Source: Lasiosphaeris hirsuta | Taxonomy: Eukaryota > Ascomycota > Sordariomycetes > Sordariales > Lasiosphaeriaceae | Assembly: GCA_030549175.1 (NCBI GenBank) | Contig: JAUKUA010000002.1 | Span: 4,526,001-4,590,000 of the forward strand | Direction: 5' to 3' | Length of the DNA: 64,000 bases | In this document: in pieces, positions 33,294-43,902 of the stretch | Layout: each line of letters opens with the position of its first letter | Position numbering within the stretch: position 1 is the stretch's first letter | Program-made: the position numbers and the translations under genes | The notes under the pieces: generated by a model | The model's database searches: none | The model's input: only the letters and a program-made list of their open reading frames with translations | What the model was told of the DNA's origin: nothing

Positions 33294-33812
33294 TCAAAGG
33301 GCCGATCTAGCAAGAACTAGAGCCTGGCGAAGCTCGGCAATCTTCTGCTCCCGCTTCGTAAGCTGATCTCGAACCTTGGCCGCGTCTCGTCTCTCGACCC
33401 TCAAGGCCCGATCTCTAGCCTGATCCTTGGCCGCCATCTCCCGATCCATGGCCGCTATCTTTTGATCTTTGGCCGCAATCTCCCGGTACTTGGCCGCCAC
33501 GAGCTCTGAGAGTAGCTTTTCGTCTGACTCGTCCATATGTTTGCGCTTGCGAGGTTGGAGGGGCAGTGTAGATTCGATGCGGCAGAGCTCCTGCAGCTCA
33601 CGAATAACGGTGGCGAAAGGGATGTGAACAGTTGGCTTCTAGCCAGGTCTAGCAGAACTTGGAGGTCAGACACTTGTAGGTACGGCGTGTTAAAAGGAGA
33701 ACAGAGGGAGAGAAATGGCGACGAACCCATTACGTGGACGGATAAATTCGAAAGGCAGCTCATCGCTAGCATCAACCAGGTCGGATAGGTAGAGATCGAT
33801 ACCAGCGCCATC
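33294..33812 (-). pseudogene. Detached 3' part of the adjacent gene, with coiled coil
   Basis: Reading on past the TAG at 33813-33815 in the same frame gives DGAGIDLYLSDLVDASDELP, then a stop. Further on, another frame opens with KPTVHIPFATVIRELQELC and continues into MDESDEKLLSELVAAKYR and a heptad-like run of EIAAKDQKIAAMDREMAAKD units to the TAG at 33294. This looks like the C-terminal end of the upstream gene, split by a nonsense change and an intron I could not place with confidence. Confidence 0.5.
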
Positions 33813-34644
33813 CTAGGACAAAGGAACCCAGTCCACCACGGTTATGACGATGCCATCTTGTATGGTCCACATACTGATAGTGGTGCGATCAAGATCTCTC
33901 GCCGTTTTGAGGAATTTTTCTCCTGTGCCGGCATAATGTAAATCAACGCATATAACGGTGCGGATTTTTCTCTTGGACTCGGTAAGATAAGCCTTGTACT
34001 TGGCCTCCAACTGCTCACGGGAGAAGTGGCGGCTGTAACTAACCTCCCCAACAAGCGTGGGAAGGAGAAACCCGCGTTTACCAAACGCAAAGTCAGGCTT
34101 GCTGAATGACTTGTCGGAAGCGTAAACTGGCCAACCGGCGCGGGACTGTAGCTGGGAAACTAGGTTGCTGATCGCAAATCGTCAGTCGATGTAGTTTCCG
34201 AAAAGAAAAAAAGAAAGAAAACAAATTGGCGCTCGAGACTACAATAAATGGCAGCGGGACCTACCCAACCTGAGGATGTTGCTGAAGCGGCAGCAGCTGG
34301 TGGTCAATCTCGGTCTGCAGCGTGCCGCCAACGCTATCGTGGACCAGGGTCATATTCTTGAAGTAGAGGGTTGTGCCGTCGTATTCGTAGTTGCCAATCT
34401 TGCAAGCGAATTCTCCTGCCTTGTGGGATTCGTGGAAGTCCCAGAATTCGTCTGGCATCAACGAGAAGCTGTTGTCTCGGAATGGCGCGTCACCGTCACC
34501 TTCGCGGAGCTCCGCAAGATTGTAGAACAAGGCTTCATAGCTGCGATTGAGAGGTTGTCCGGCGTCCTCTTCATGGTTCGCGTCGCGCTCAGTGCTCTGG
34601 TCGTGGTCAGTGCTCTGGCTGCGCTTAGGGCTCTGGTCAGCCAT
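33813..34644 (-). CDS. Hypothetical protein, possible PD-(D/E)XK nuclease fold
   Basis: Exons complement(join(33813..34167, 34265..34644)), 244 residues to an in-frame TAG; the 97-bp intron has a GTAGGT donor and joins HPQVG to NLVSQLQSRAGWP in phase. The start at 34644 gives MADQSPKRSQSTDHDQ, a polar low-complexity head. The C-terminal part, KPDFAF...LPTLVGEVSYSR...IRTVICVDLHYAGTG, has the spacing of a PD-(D/E)XK core (Asp in PDFAF, Glu in VGEVSYS); this is an inference from pattern only. The stop is probably not original, because protein-like sequence continues beyond it; CAG to TAG in a CpA context is the change RIP produces. Confidence 0.45.
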
Positions 34645-34911
34645 GGTGATTTGTCTGAGGTTATAAACCACGGCGTGCTTTTCCAGAGCGTTGGCTGACA
34701 AAACTCAGAAATGACCGTCGAGAACAAAAGCAAAGCCACGTCCAGCGATAAAGAGCAAACAAAAACACCACAAAACCACAATGAACGATAACCGAGCCGC
34801 GCTAGCGAACAAGCGAGGACGCTAGTGACGCAAGCGCAAGTGACCACAACCAAAGCAGTCCCATTTTTCATTTCCTCAATCCTCAGGCCTGAACTTCTCC
34901 AAATATTCACC

Positions 34912-35316
34912 ATGGAGTTCCCGCGCGGCAATCACCTTGGCAGCTTCCAAGACCTGCTACAGCTGCTGGGGGATCTTGAGCATGACTCTCCCCGCGAGAT
35001 CCCCTCGGGAGGTATGGCCTTCTTAGTTTCACTGGCCTAGTATCTCACTCTTTTTGCAAATGGAATTCAGTAGTGACCCCGGACCATACGACGACTACTA
35101 CGCCTGCGGGGCGGTATATATACTACTACCTAGGAGACTCGGTACGTCTGAACTGTGGTGAATTCAGATATACAAAACACCAGTCACGGGCTTTTTTCCT
35201 GAGCAAGATCTCTTACACGCCAATCGATAGTCACAAATGACCTTTACGGGCAAAAGTTGCTGCTCGACCAGGGCAATGGCCGCGTAGAGATAGCTCAAGA
35301 CGACCTAGTTGTGTAG
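34912..35316 (+). CDS. Small hypothetical gene, model uncertain
   Basis: Exon 34912..35011 (MEFPRGNHLGSFQDLLQLLG onward) splices cleanly by a 59-bp intron (GTATGG...TTCAG) to 35071 onward, giving TPDHTTTTPAGRYIYYYLGD. After that, one frame runs SVRLNCGEFRYTKHQSRAF and stops near 35230, while another holds NDLYGQKLLLDQGNGRVEI to a TAG at 35314. Two coding-like frames that I could not join by a normal intron suggest either a missed splice or a frameshift. I do not recognise the protein. Confidence 0.3.
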
Positions 35317-35938
35317 GCCTGCGGCGTCAAAAATGCTCGGCTCGTCGCACCAGATTCCATGTCTCACACATCGTTGATTGTCACTCCAGCTTGCATGTGG
35401 TACGAGCAGTTGGTGAGCTTTCGATTCACTGATGCCAGGCTTCGCCATGACGATTATCTTGCTAACTTTTAAGCTTCTCACATCTCTGCCCACCTTCACC
35501 ATGCGGCAGACCTCCCTATTGCCGAGTACCACCGGCTCCAGCCCGCGCTCGTGCCGCAGGATATGCAGGTCGGTCATGCATATCCCAGCGCGGATGTTGC
35601 GTGTAACTCTGTAGGTAGCCAGGGTGTACAGCGTCCCGTAGATGTAGTCGATTATGACGGTGATGAACTGGCCAAAGACGAGGTTGACGAGGGCTATGCC
35701 AACGCCTAAGGCCAGCGTATATGTTATCGCCACGAACTGCATCGCGCATTCTGTCGAGGTGCCATATTGAAACACCCGCTGCAAACCACATTAGTTGATG
35801 TTTCCGTACGCAACAGCCTGTTCGTGCTATTCGGGGTTGGGATCGGGGTCGGGGTCGGGTCCGTTTACCATGTAGCTCGGCAGACACGGTACGTAGTGCC
35901 AGTTGGCAGGTTGAGGCACTCGGAAGGAGGCCGATGGC
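35305..35938 (-). CDS. Hypothetical membrane protein, start not found
   Basis: Exon 35305..35778 joins by a 90-bp intron (GTAAAC...TGCAG) in phase to an upstream exon ending QPANWHYVPCLPSYM at 35869. Together they give a hydrophobic span (FVAITYTLALGVGIALVNLV) after YGTSTECAMQ, then a basic, soluble C-terminus. No start codon is visible upstream in frame, so it may be 5'-truncated or have another exon. The intron contains GGGGTC tandem repeats. Family not recognised. Confidence 0.4.
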
Positions 35939-36333
35939 AGCAGATGGCTCAGCCTAAGACAAGAACGCGTGGGTTTCGGCTATTTAGAGGAGTTAAAAAG
36001 GTCATTATTTTTCGGAAGACTTGAGGACGTCGACCTAGTTATACAAGTACGCAGCAGATAATCTAGCATCGCTTGAATTTTTTTGATCATTAGCCCAGCT
36101 AGGTTGCTGGACGCCAAGTTACTCCCAGGGCAAGTTCCAGGTTAGGACCTGATTAAGGCGGTGCCTTCAATACGCTAGTACCTAGCAAGGCACCCACCTT
36201 CCAAAATGCCAAGACGCTTGTTGATGGCGCCAGGCCGAAGGACGCCAGGCGAGTGCGAACAAGTCCTTCATAGGCCATAGATGTTGACTCGGCGCTGCAC
36301 CACAGCTGTCCCATGTCCCAATCGAAGGCAATC

Positions 36334-36365
36334 CTCACACTCACACTCACACTCACACTCACACA
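36334..36365. repeat. (CACACT)n microsatellite
   Basis: About five units of the hexamer CACACT. Confidence 0.95.
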
Positions 36366-36575
36366 GAATCATCCATCGCCCAGAGCGACAGTTTTTGATC
36401 ACCGACCTTACAGCTATCACCCCTGTGGGGCCTATTCAATCCCAGCGGACGGCCTGGACACTGTGGATTGTAGAGATATCGGTTCTCAGGGATTGCCAGG
36501 CTAAGTAGTTTAGGTGCAAGTCTTGCCTGCGCCGTGGAGAAAGCGCTATATTCAGCCCTGCCCTGCTGGTAGGTA

Positions 36576-36775
36576 CAATCTAACCCTCGTTTGACTGTTG
36601 ACACGGGAGTTTGAAGCTCGTTATGGGCATGGGAAAGAAAGGACTCCCATAAAACCAACATTCTGGCACTTTGAAAGGCATATTTGGTTTTCATCAAGGA
36701 AAGATCTTGTCGGGGCTTCAATATCCCTTTTGGCGGGAGTGTTTCACGCTAATGAACAAAGCAGGGCTGGAACTC
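36576..36775. mobile_element. MITE copy B (about 200 bp), degenerate
   Basis: Same family as copy A. Left end TA then CAATCTAACCCTCGTTTG; right end TTCACGCTAATGAACAAAG followed by CAGGGCTGG. The interior has the shared stretch CTGGCACTTTGAAAGGCA. Arms are diverged, so the outer right boundary is approximate. Confidence 0.65.
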
Positions 36776-37301
36776 GAGGCTGAACATGCTGAGTGGCTCT
36801 CATCAGGGCGAACTTGCACACCCCTCTGCATCGCGCGGTGCACGCAATGCGCGAGCACCTCGATGGGGAGCGAGGAACCATGACCGACGCCAAACCATTG
36901 GATCAAGTCAAGGCTCACCGCCACCGGCCCCCGAGGTCTGCACCACATTCCAATAGCGATTGGGTCCCACATCCAGGGCCTTAATTTGCCTATGAAGATT
37001 TAGGACCATGCGGGAATGCTAGAAATGGTTAGCACGGCCGGCCGGTCTGGTGCCCGATGCACGCATGTAAGTCTCGGAGCAATCGGAGTGCACAAGGGGC
37101 GCAGGTTGTGAGAGCAGTTGGCCACATATCAGTTGGGATTGGGCACATTGATCATGAAAGGCCCTCAAGGCGCCAGCTAAAAATTACCAAAGTCTACTAT
37201 ACAAACACAGATCTCATCACAGTGCGGACACAGCGGCCTGCGGACTGGATTGATAGGGGACGAATATTTCCGCCATTTTGACGCCACCAAATAGTCGAGG
37301 T

Positions 37302-37642
37302 CTACTGCCCACTTTCTATCTGCTCGCGAGTGGAGGGAGCAGCTGCCTCTGAAGCTTTCATGATCCGCAACTGATGGAATGGCTCATCTGTGGGGGCCTC
37401 GTTAAGCCACCGTATCATTGCGGCATTGTCTGTGATCAAATCTTGCTTGGGAATCTTTTGGAGCGGGTCGGAGTCTCCATGGTGGCCGGAATGGGCTTCA
37501 TTGCCATTTCTCTGAACAGTTCAGTGAAAGCTCTTTTGTAGACAATTGGAGAGCATCTCACCTGGCCGAAAGCTATGCTCATACTGCTGCCGGCGACACT
37601 GTCGTTCGGTGGCGTCATTTTGGCGTTGACCATCTTGCTCAC
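37302..37642 (-). CDS. Small hypothetical protein, possibly partial
   Basis: Exons complement(join(37302..37511, 37562..37642)), 96 residues from Met 37642; the 50-bp intron (GTGAGA...TTCAG) joins GSSMSIAFGQ to RNGNEAHSGHHGD in phase. The second exon reads KQDLITDNAAMIRWLNEAPT then EPFHQLRIMKASEAA and ends SGQ. Composition and clean splicing look like real coding sequence. Open frame also exists upstream of the Met, so a further exon is possible. No family recognised. Confidence 0.38.
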
Positions 37643-37699
37643 GTGGTTCTCGGGAGCCTGGCCAATACTGTTTTCAATCTCTCACTAAAATCATCCGAA

Positions 37700-39010
37700 G
37701 AATAAAGCGTGCAACTGGAAAGGAAAAAAAAAGAAAAAAGAGACTTTGGTTATTTCACTGGGGCTCACTGGAATTTATGTGCTCTCATCGACTCCAAACG
37801 TGGTCTCTTGTGTCAAAGCGTGCGTTGCTGCCATCTTCTCAAACTGCCACCAAGCTCTTGGTGCCAATTTTATCACAGGGAGACCCAAAAAGGAGAAGAA
37901 ATGCCTCAGAAATTATAGCGGCTGGAGGAAGGCGCTGAGGTGTCTTGGAAACTGGCGGCGGTATCAACAACGCCATAAAGTACCCTCGGACCGTAGATCC
38001 AAATTCAACCGGCCGTATTCAACCCTAGTTTTTTGGTTTGGTTGGCGCGGAACATTTCGCCAAAAGGGTTATTGAAGCCTCGACGAGGCCTTTTCAGCAT
38101 CAGAAACGGCGTTTCTGGCATTTCGAGAGGCACATTCGATAAGGCCTTTCCCATATGCACAATGAGGCGTCCTTTCTCGGCCTAAAGTCCCATGCTGTGA
38201 CAACCAAACAAACAAGGGTTGAGTTGTACATGTACAAGCTCCGAGGAGAAGCTGAATTACGCCAGGGGCCGAGCGGAATCGTTTCCGACAATGGGATCTG
38301 TGGAGTAATTGGTGGTACCCAGCGGGCTGGCGCCCGAGACTTATCACAATCATGCCAAGAAGCGTGGTTTCCATGTGGTATGTAAGCATCTTGTTTCAGC
38401 CTCGCCAGCCGTCAAGGTGCCTCACGCCAATGACTGCCGCGAGAGGACCCGGCAGGGGGTCTCTCCCCTGCCACGATTCATCTCTTTCTTGCCGAAAGTC
38501 TCGGCCCGAGCCCCGTCGGTTATGCTTCCGAACCCTGCCCCAAGTCATGTTGGCTGAGAGGCTGAGAGAGACAAGGACACCTGCCTGGTTTGTCCTCCCC
38601 CCCCTCCCCCCCCCCCCCCGCCCACACTCCGCTTGGCTGTGCGTGGGACCATCTATCGACGTCGAAAGACATGGCATGGAGTTATTACTTGCCTGCTGTA
38701 TCACACATTGTGCTGATGACCCAAATGTGAGACAGTGGGATATGATACTAAAGCACAGTACGGAGTACAAAAGTCGTGTGATGGCAGAGCGTCCCGAGAG
38801 CCCTGCGGCCGGGGCTTGGGGCCAATGGCACCTTCATGTCTCCCAGACGGCGGCCGCTTTCAAACTCGCATCATGCCTAATTCATTCGGGTCCACGTCAT
38901 CTTTCCCCGTCCTCCTACCTCTTTATCGCTGGACCATATGAATATCTCTAGTAGCGCGAACCTGAAGCCAGAGGGCGACTGGCTCTCTGGGTCCCCCTTT
39001 TCCCGGCGAA
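37700..39010. other. Intergenic with MITE copy C and a C-rich tract
   Basis: Contains MITE copy C and, at 38597-38619, 22 C interrupted by one T. No gene supported. Confidence 0.5.
38015..38226. mobile_element. MITE copy C (about 212 bp)
   Basis: Left arm ATTCAACCCTAGTTTTTTGG, right arm CAAACAAACAAGGGTTGAG then TTG and a TA. The interior carries AAAGTCCCATGC near the right arm and CTGGCATTTCGAGAGGCACA, shared with copies B and D. Confidence 0.65.
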
Positions 39011-40728
39011 CTAATTCGGTTTTCTTCCCCACACAACCTTCTGCCGGTAGTATGGATGGAACTTGCCTGAGCGCACCTCGCGCTTCATATGGGCGATGTA
39101 GACGAGGATTTCGTCCCGGGCCCAGCCCAACGTCGTAGCCATTAGTAGCACGTAGCCCTCGACGTCCTGTTCGATGCTCAACTGTGCGAACCGCCCGACT
39201 TGTTTCTGTTTCTCGTCCTTGGGCCAGCCGCCTACTGGTATCTATAGGTCGCATCTCAGCCAACTGGGATGTCGTGCAACGGTGGCTTCTTGGCTGTTAG
39301 TTTGGGCTCACATACCTTGAAGTTGAACTCCTCGATATCCACAAAGCCGGCCTCCTCCATCGCTTTCCGCTGGATGCCGTCATCCACCACGCTGAAGCTG
39401 CGTCCAAATACCTTGCTGCCCTGCTCGAAGATCTTGCCCCACTGACCCAAGGCTGATGTCTCGACAACGCTACCGTCATCGCTCTCGAACCGGCTCGAAG
39501 TTTCGAAGCTCTCGAGCCAGCCCCCCGGTTTGCAGCTGAGGTAAGCCTGTTTGAAGAGCGCCGTCCAGTCGGCGATGCTGCCTAGGAGCCACCGCATATG
39601 GATATAGTCAAAGGATTCGGGGTCAAAGGTCCAGTCGTGTGTGCAGTCTTCCAACTCGCTGATTAGGGGGGGGGTTGGTGTTAGTGATAATAGGCACGGA
39701 GAGCAAAGTGTGGGCAACCAACTTACAATTTCAAATTAGGCGGCACCCATGTCGGCTGGATGGGCGAGATGTCGGTGCCGGTCACCTCGGCGGCAGGGAA
39801 CTCGTCGGCGAAGTCGCTGCGGGGGTTTCAAGTTAGCGGTGTCAGGTAGCACATTTTAGGCCTTGGTATTGGTCGCACAGTGCCCAGATTCCTGCATGGG
39901 AGAGAGGCGTAACTCGTGAGCTTTTCAGGATCATGGGGAACGTCTTTGGCAGGAGTTCCACAAACCGGTCCCAGTCCCGATATCCACGGCTTTCTGGAAG
40001 GGAAAATAGCCTCAATCAGCCGCTGTTCTGAGAGAAGAGTAGCTGGCGCGAAGGCGACGAAGCGAACCTGGACGCGGCCCTTGTCCAAAGGAGCAAGGTG
40101 CAGTTTGCCACCGAGGGCAAGTGTAAGACAGTGGTGTCTTTTTCTCTAGGTTCAGCAGTGCTTCTCGATTATCGCTTCTCTGTGGCGGATCCACTTACAC
40201 GATGTCTTGAGACTCGTTGGCCTTATCGTCATTCGATACCCTTGCAGTAGCGAGTCCATGAGCTGGGTACTTTTCCACGGTCACGGGCGCTTCCTTTGAT
40301 ATAACGTGACGTTTCGAGGATGGGAAGGTTCATACCAGTACTTGGCGTTGCCAGTCTCGCTGTGATAGCGTCGGCCCAGCAACATTCGGTAATTCAGAAT
40401 GGTGGAGGTGATGGACGCCGTTGAGCTTTGGTCGGAATCATAGGTGGAGTCAGCATCATCGTCGTCGGCAGCTTGTGGTTCCTGTGAGGACTTGGTGTCA
40501 GTTTCGGCGGATACGCCATGATATTGTGGACACTAGAGATGAAATGTAAGCGGTAACCTGATCACGCCAGTGGTCGGCCGGGAAGATTCCAACTGGCGGC
40601 AGCTGGGCCCGTTCCGGGGACTCCCCAGAGGTCTTTCTTCTGGGGGACTCTTTAGGTCCAGTGGGTGACTTTGTTGGGGACACTGCCGGGGATGGGGACT
40701 TCTGATGACCTCCCTCATCAGCCATCAT
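39011..40728 (-). CDS. LaeA-like SAM-dependent methyltransferase (copy 1)
   Basis: Nine exons, complement(join(39011..39241, 39316..39658, 39727..39816, 39879..39891, 39966..39993, 40068..40143, 40199..40240, 40336..40481, 40558..40728)), 379 residues; every junction keeps phase. Two exons are only 13 and 28 nt. A Ser/Pro-rich head is followed by [14 protein letters not shown], the SAM motif [52 protein letters not shown] and [11 protein letters not shown], then [11 protein letters not shown] and [13 protein letters not shown]. This is the TAM/LaeA-like family, which includes regulators of secondary metabolism and many enzymes of unknown substrate. It has a paralogue at 58-60 kb in the opposite orientation with the same small exons. 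ATG 40725 is an alternative start. Confidence 0.93.
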
Positions 40729-41352
40729 GCTTGGATGCGATTGTCGAGGACACTAATATTGGAAGAAAATAAAGCTACAACGGATGCCCTCTGATATGAA
40801 GCCAAGGAGGCGAGTTGAGCTGTTGGACGAATAGATTTGTCAAATCCGGGACGACCACTGGCTTTATGTGCGGATGCCAAGACAGTGCCCCGCGCGGAAG
40901 CTGTGAACTCGCCGCGCTGGTGAGCTGCACGGCCAACCCAACCCGGGCATGCATATGCACGGCGGGACCGACCGCCGGAGGCGTGTCATTCGTTCGCCAT
41001 GCGAGGGTCTTATTATTGATATGTACGGCGTAGCATCAATTGAGCTGCGAGCATTAGTCCGCCCGCCGCCCGAGCGGGGGAACTTCACCCCGACATCCCT
41101 CGCTTCGAGACCCAATCAGAGGTGCCATGGGCTTTGCCGAACCAATCGCTTTCTGTTTTCACCCGCCAATCGCTTTCAGTTGTCACCCGCCAATCGCTTT
41201 TCTTGTTTCATTTCAAATCTTTTGCGAATGCGAATTGCTTCACATCATTGTCACATCTCCACGGTGTTGCACCATGGCGAAATGTTATAAATATGCCCTA
41301 GAGGACCGCGATTATGTGTCCATGTCTCCATCATCATCACCATCATCATCAC

Positions 41353-41384
<32 letters not shown>

Positions 41385-41585
41385 CCATCATCACCACCAT
41401 CATCATCACCATCATCATCATCATCGCCAGCTTCAGAATCAGCCAACACACACATTGCACTCAAACCCCTAATTCCCGATTCCAGAAAGAGCAGCAATTG
41501 AACATAACTCATTCATCGCTCCGAGACATCACCATTCACTTATCTAAGCACACCATTCCGTGTTGGCCAACCAATCCCAAACACA
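40729..41585. promoter_or_regulatory. Upstream region of the FAD monooxygenase with CCAAT array
   Basis: Divergent gap between the methyltransferase and monooxygenase starts. CCAAT boxes lie at 41112, 41142, 41166 and 41190; the last three sit in CCAATCGCTTT repeats spaced exactly 24 bp. Another CCAAT is at 41571, 15 bp before the ATG. They are candidate sites for the fungal CCAAT-binding complex. A (CAT)n microsatellite (41328-41425) lies between the array and the gene. Confidence 0.6.
41328..41425. repeat. (CAT)n trinucleotide microsatellite
   Basis: About 98 bp of CAT repeats with interspersed CAC, 160 bp upstream of the monooxygenase ATG. It opens long Ser- or Met-rich shadow frames that are not genes. 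Confidence 0.95.
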
Positions 41586-42966
41586 ATGAGCTCAAGCAAC
41601 CAAAAGGTCATCATCGTCGGCGGAGGCCCCGTGGGACTCACGGCAGCCCACGCCCTCTCGCGCGCCGGCATCGACTTTACACTCCTCGAGAGTCGGCCCA
41701 GCATCGTTATTGATGCTGGTTCCAACCTCGTCATCCTTCCCACCGGTCTCCGCATCCTGGGCCAGCTCGGCCTCCTCGAGACCTTCAACGCCGTCAGCTC
41801 CCCCCTCGGCCGCATCCGACGGTTTGACCATGAGGGCAACGACATTGGCGATGCCAACTTCTTTGTGCACCACAAGGAAAAGTGAGCCTCCTTACCTCTC
41901 CTTTCTGTGACAACTTGGCTAACAAAACACTCCCAGCCACGGCATCGCCCCCCGCGTCGTCAGCCGCCACGACGTAACCCGGGTCCTCTACGAATCCCTA
42001 CCAGCCACGATCCAATCGCGCCTCCTCGCCAACAAACGCGTCTCCTCCGTCGCCACCACCGCCTCCTCGGTGACCGTCACCTGCACCGACGGCAGCGTGC
42101 ACACGGGCTCGATGCTCATCGGTGCCGACGGCGCCCACAGCTTCGTGCGCTCCCAGATGCGCGACCTCGCCCTAGCCGCCGACGCCCCGGCCGCCGCCAT
42201 CAACCCAGCCCAGCCGTTCCTGACCACCTACCGAGCCATGTGGATCCGCTTCCCGACGCAGGCCGACCTGGCGCCCGGCGACGCCAACGAGACCCACGGC
42301 CGCGACTGCGCCATCCAGACCTTTGTCGGCGAGGAGACCTCGGTCATCGGCATGTACGAGCGGCTGCCAGCGCCGACGCAGGACCGGCTGAGGTACAGCG
42401 CGGCAGACGAGGAGGACTTTGTCGCGCGGTGGGGTGACTTGCCGCTGTCTGACGAGGTGACGGTGCGCCGCGCGTACGAGAGCAGGGTGCAGGCCGGCAT
42501 GGTCAGCTTGGAGGAGGGCGTGGTGCCCAACTGGAGCTGGGGGCGCATGGTGCTGGTGGGCGACGCGGCGCACAAGTTCACGCCGAGTACCGGGGCTGGG
42601 TGCAACAACGGCATGGTGGACGTGGTGGCGCTGGTCAATGAGATCGTGCGGGCGTTGGACGGGGGCGACGACGTGGAGACGGCGTTTGCCGAGTACCAGA
42701 AGGCGCGGTTCCAGGCCGTCGTCGATGGGTGTGCGGGCGCCGGACGGGCTACGGCCACGGCAACGTGGATGAATGGCATCTTCAAGTTTGTGGATTTGCA
42801 TGTGATGAAGAGGAAGGCTGTGCAGAAGATGCTTGTGGATCGGGCTGCCCACGAGATTGCGAGCACACCCGTCTTGGAGTGTGTGGAGGATGGCGAGCTG
42901 TTGACTGGCGGGAAGGTTCCCTGGGCTCAGGGGGCGCAGTCAAGGACCGCATTGGCAGCTTATTAG
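41586..42966 (+). CDS. FAD-dependent monooxygenase (FAD_binding_3 type)
   Basis: Group A flavin hydroxylase using NAD(P)H and O2. Exons 41586..41881 and 41937..42966 (55-bp intron), 441 residues. N-terminal dinucleotide motif VIIVGGGPVGLTAAHAL, Arg in SRHDVTRVLYESL, the DG motif MLIGADGAHSFVR, and the GD motif VLVGDAAHKFTPSTGAG followed by CNNGMVD. The same signature occurs in fungal meroterpenoid and polyketide monooxygenases of the PaxM-like kind. The C-terminus (ATATWMNGIFKFVDLHVMKR) could be membrane-associated. Substrate unknown; it lies 19 kb from the PKS, so pathway membership is only a possibility. Confidence 0.95.
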
Positions 42967-43160
42967 GAGACGGGTCTCTAGGGTGGCATTTCGTTTCAAA
43001 GCTAAATATGGTTTTCCATTTCTTGGTATTTTTTAGAGTTATTTCTGGGCAACCAGCAGAAGTATAGAGCATAGAGGCATTTTATATAACAATAGATACA
43101 AGATCATACCTCACTCGATCCGAAACGACGCCCAAACCGTCATACGCTGCTGCGCGAGTA
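42967..43160. other. 3' flank of monooxygenase gene
   Basis: AT-rich 3' flank running into the MITE. Confidence 0.5.
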
Positions 43161-43398
43161 CACCAACCCTGGTTTGTTTTGTTAGCGTGTGACCTTCGCT
43201 CAACGATCCAAAGGGATATCGCAGCCATGGAATGGCCGTCTGGAATAAAAAGAGGCACATTCGGTATTTTTTAAGCCCTTTTCATCATCAACAAAGGGTA
43301 TTTGTGGCATTTAAAAGGTTTTCTCGTATTTAAAAAGGCCTTTCCAATTTCCGTAACGGGCTGTGAAGTCCCACGCTAACAGAATCGCAAAAAGATGG
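43161..43398. mobile_element. MITE copy D (about 238 bp), degenerate right end
   Basis: The left end after TA, CACCAACCCTGGTTTGTTTT then GTTAGCGTGTGA, matches copy A closely. The inner part of the right arm (TCCCACGCTAACAGA) is clear, but its outer half is lost. The interior shares AAGCCCTTTTCA and AAGAGGCACATTCGG with the other copies. The next ORF starts at its right edge. Confidence 0.7.
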
Positions 43399-43902
43399 CC
43401 CTAAAGTTGTATGACGGCATTTGCGTCCTCACTGGTGGTATTTACCAAGTGAAAGGGTCTCATATACTTGATTCTCTCATCGAAAAGGAGGGGCAGATGC
43501 GTAACATCGTCCCTTTGAAAGTCAATGCCCACAGGTTGTTTGGATCAAGGACATTACTACAGAAGGTAGCTCTGCTAGAGGCTCATGGGACTATGGACGG
43601 AACGGCAGTATTGTGTGCAATTTGGACGTGGAAACGCGGGAAAGTACCCGCATATCAATCATGGAGACGTCTATGAGAGTATCACTACGGATAAGGAGAA
43701 CCATCCCTTGCCGAGTCTCAGGTTTTTCCAACTGAGATACGCCACCCAGAAGTTACTCGCGGGCATGAGCGCTGCTAAATTGTTGAAAGACGTTTTCGGC
43801 AGGCCGCCACCGGACGGTTTGACTGGTCCGGCCCCGGGACGTACGCATTCCTGGTACGTGGGAGATGCTGATCGAGGCTGCCATGGACGAACGCCTCATT
43901 AG
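43395..43902 (+). pseudogene. Possible HNH-endonuclease-like relic
   Basis: The frame from 43395 gives DGICVLTGGIYQVKGSHILD, resembling the Cys...His-Ile core of fungal HNH_2 proteins (CxxTG...xAHIxP), and continues to a stop at 43676. From 43585 another frame holds QFGRGNAGKYPHINHGDVYE and SLRFFQLRYATQKLLAGMSA. Overlapping coding-like frames suggest a frameshifted gene. The proposed ATG is at the edge of a MITE. Family call is weak. Confidence 0.3.

Larger units (their letters stand above)
35939..37301. other. Intergenic with a microsatellite and MITE copy B
   Basis: A (CACACT)n microsatellite (36334-36365) and a degenerate MITE lie here. I see no gene. Confidence 0.55.

Noticed and set aside
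41127..41512. Ser-rich and Met/Asp-rich ORFs on both strands
   Set aside because: They are readings of the (CAT)n microsatellite and CCAAT repeats, not genes.
42172..42866. His-rich antisense ORFs in the FAD monooxygenase
   Set aside because: Shadow frames of a high-GC gene.
25635..43398. CRISPR-like or other phased direct-repeat array
   Set aside because: The repeats are dispersed elements with inverted ends and variable distances; nothing with regular spacers is present, and the organism is a fungus.
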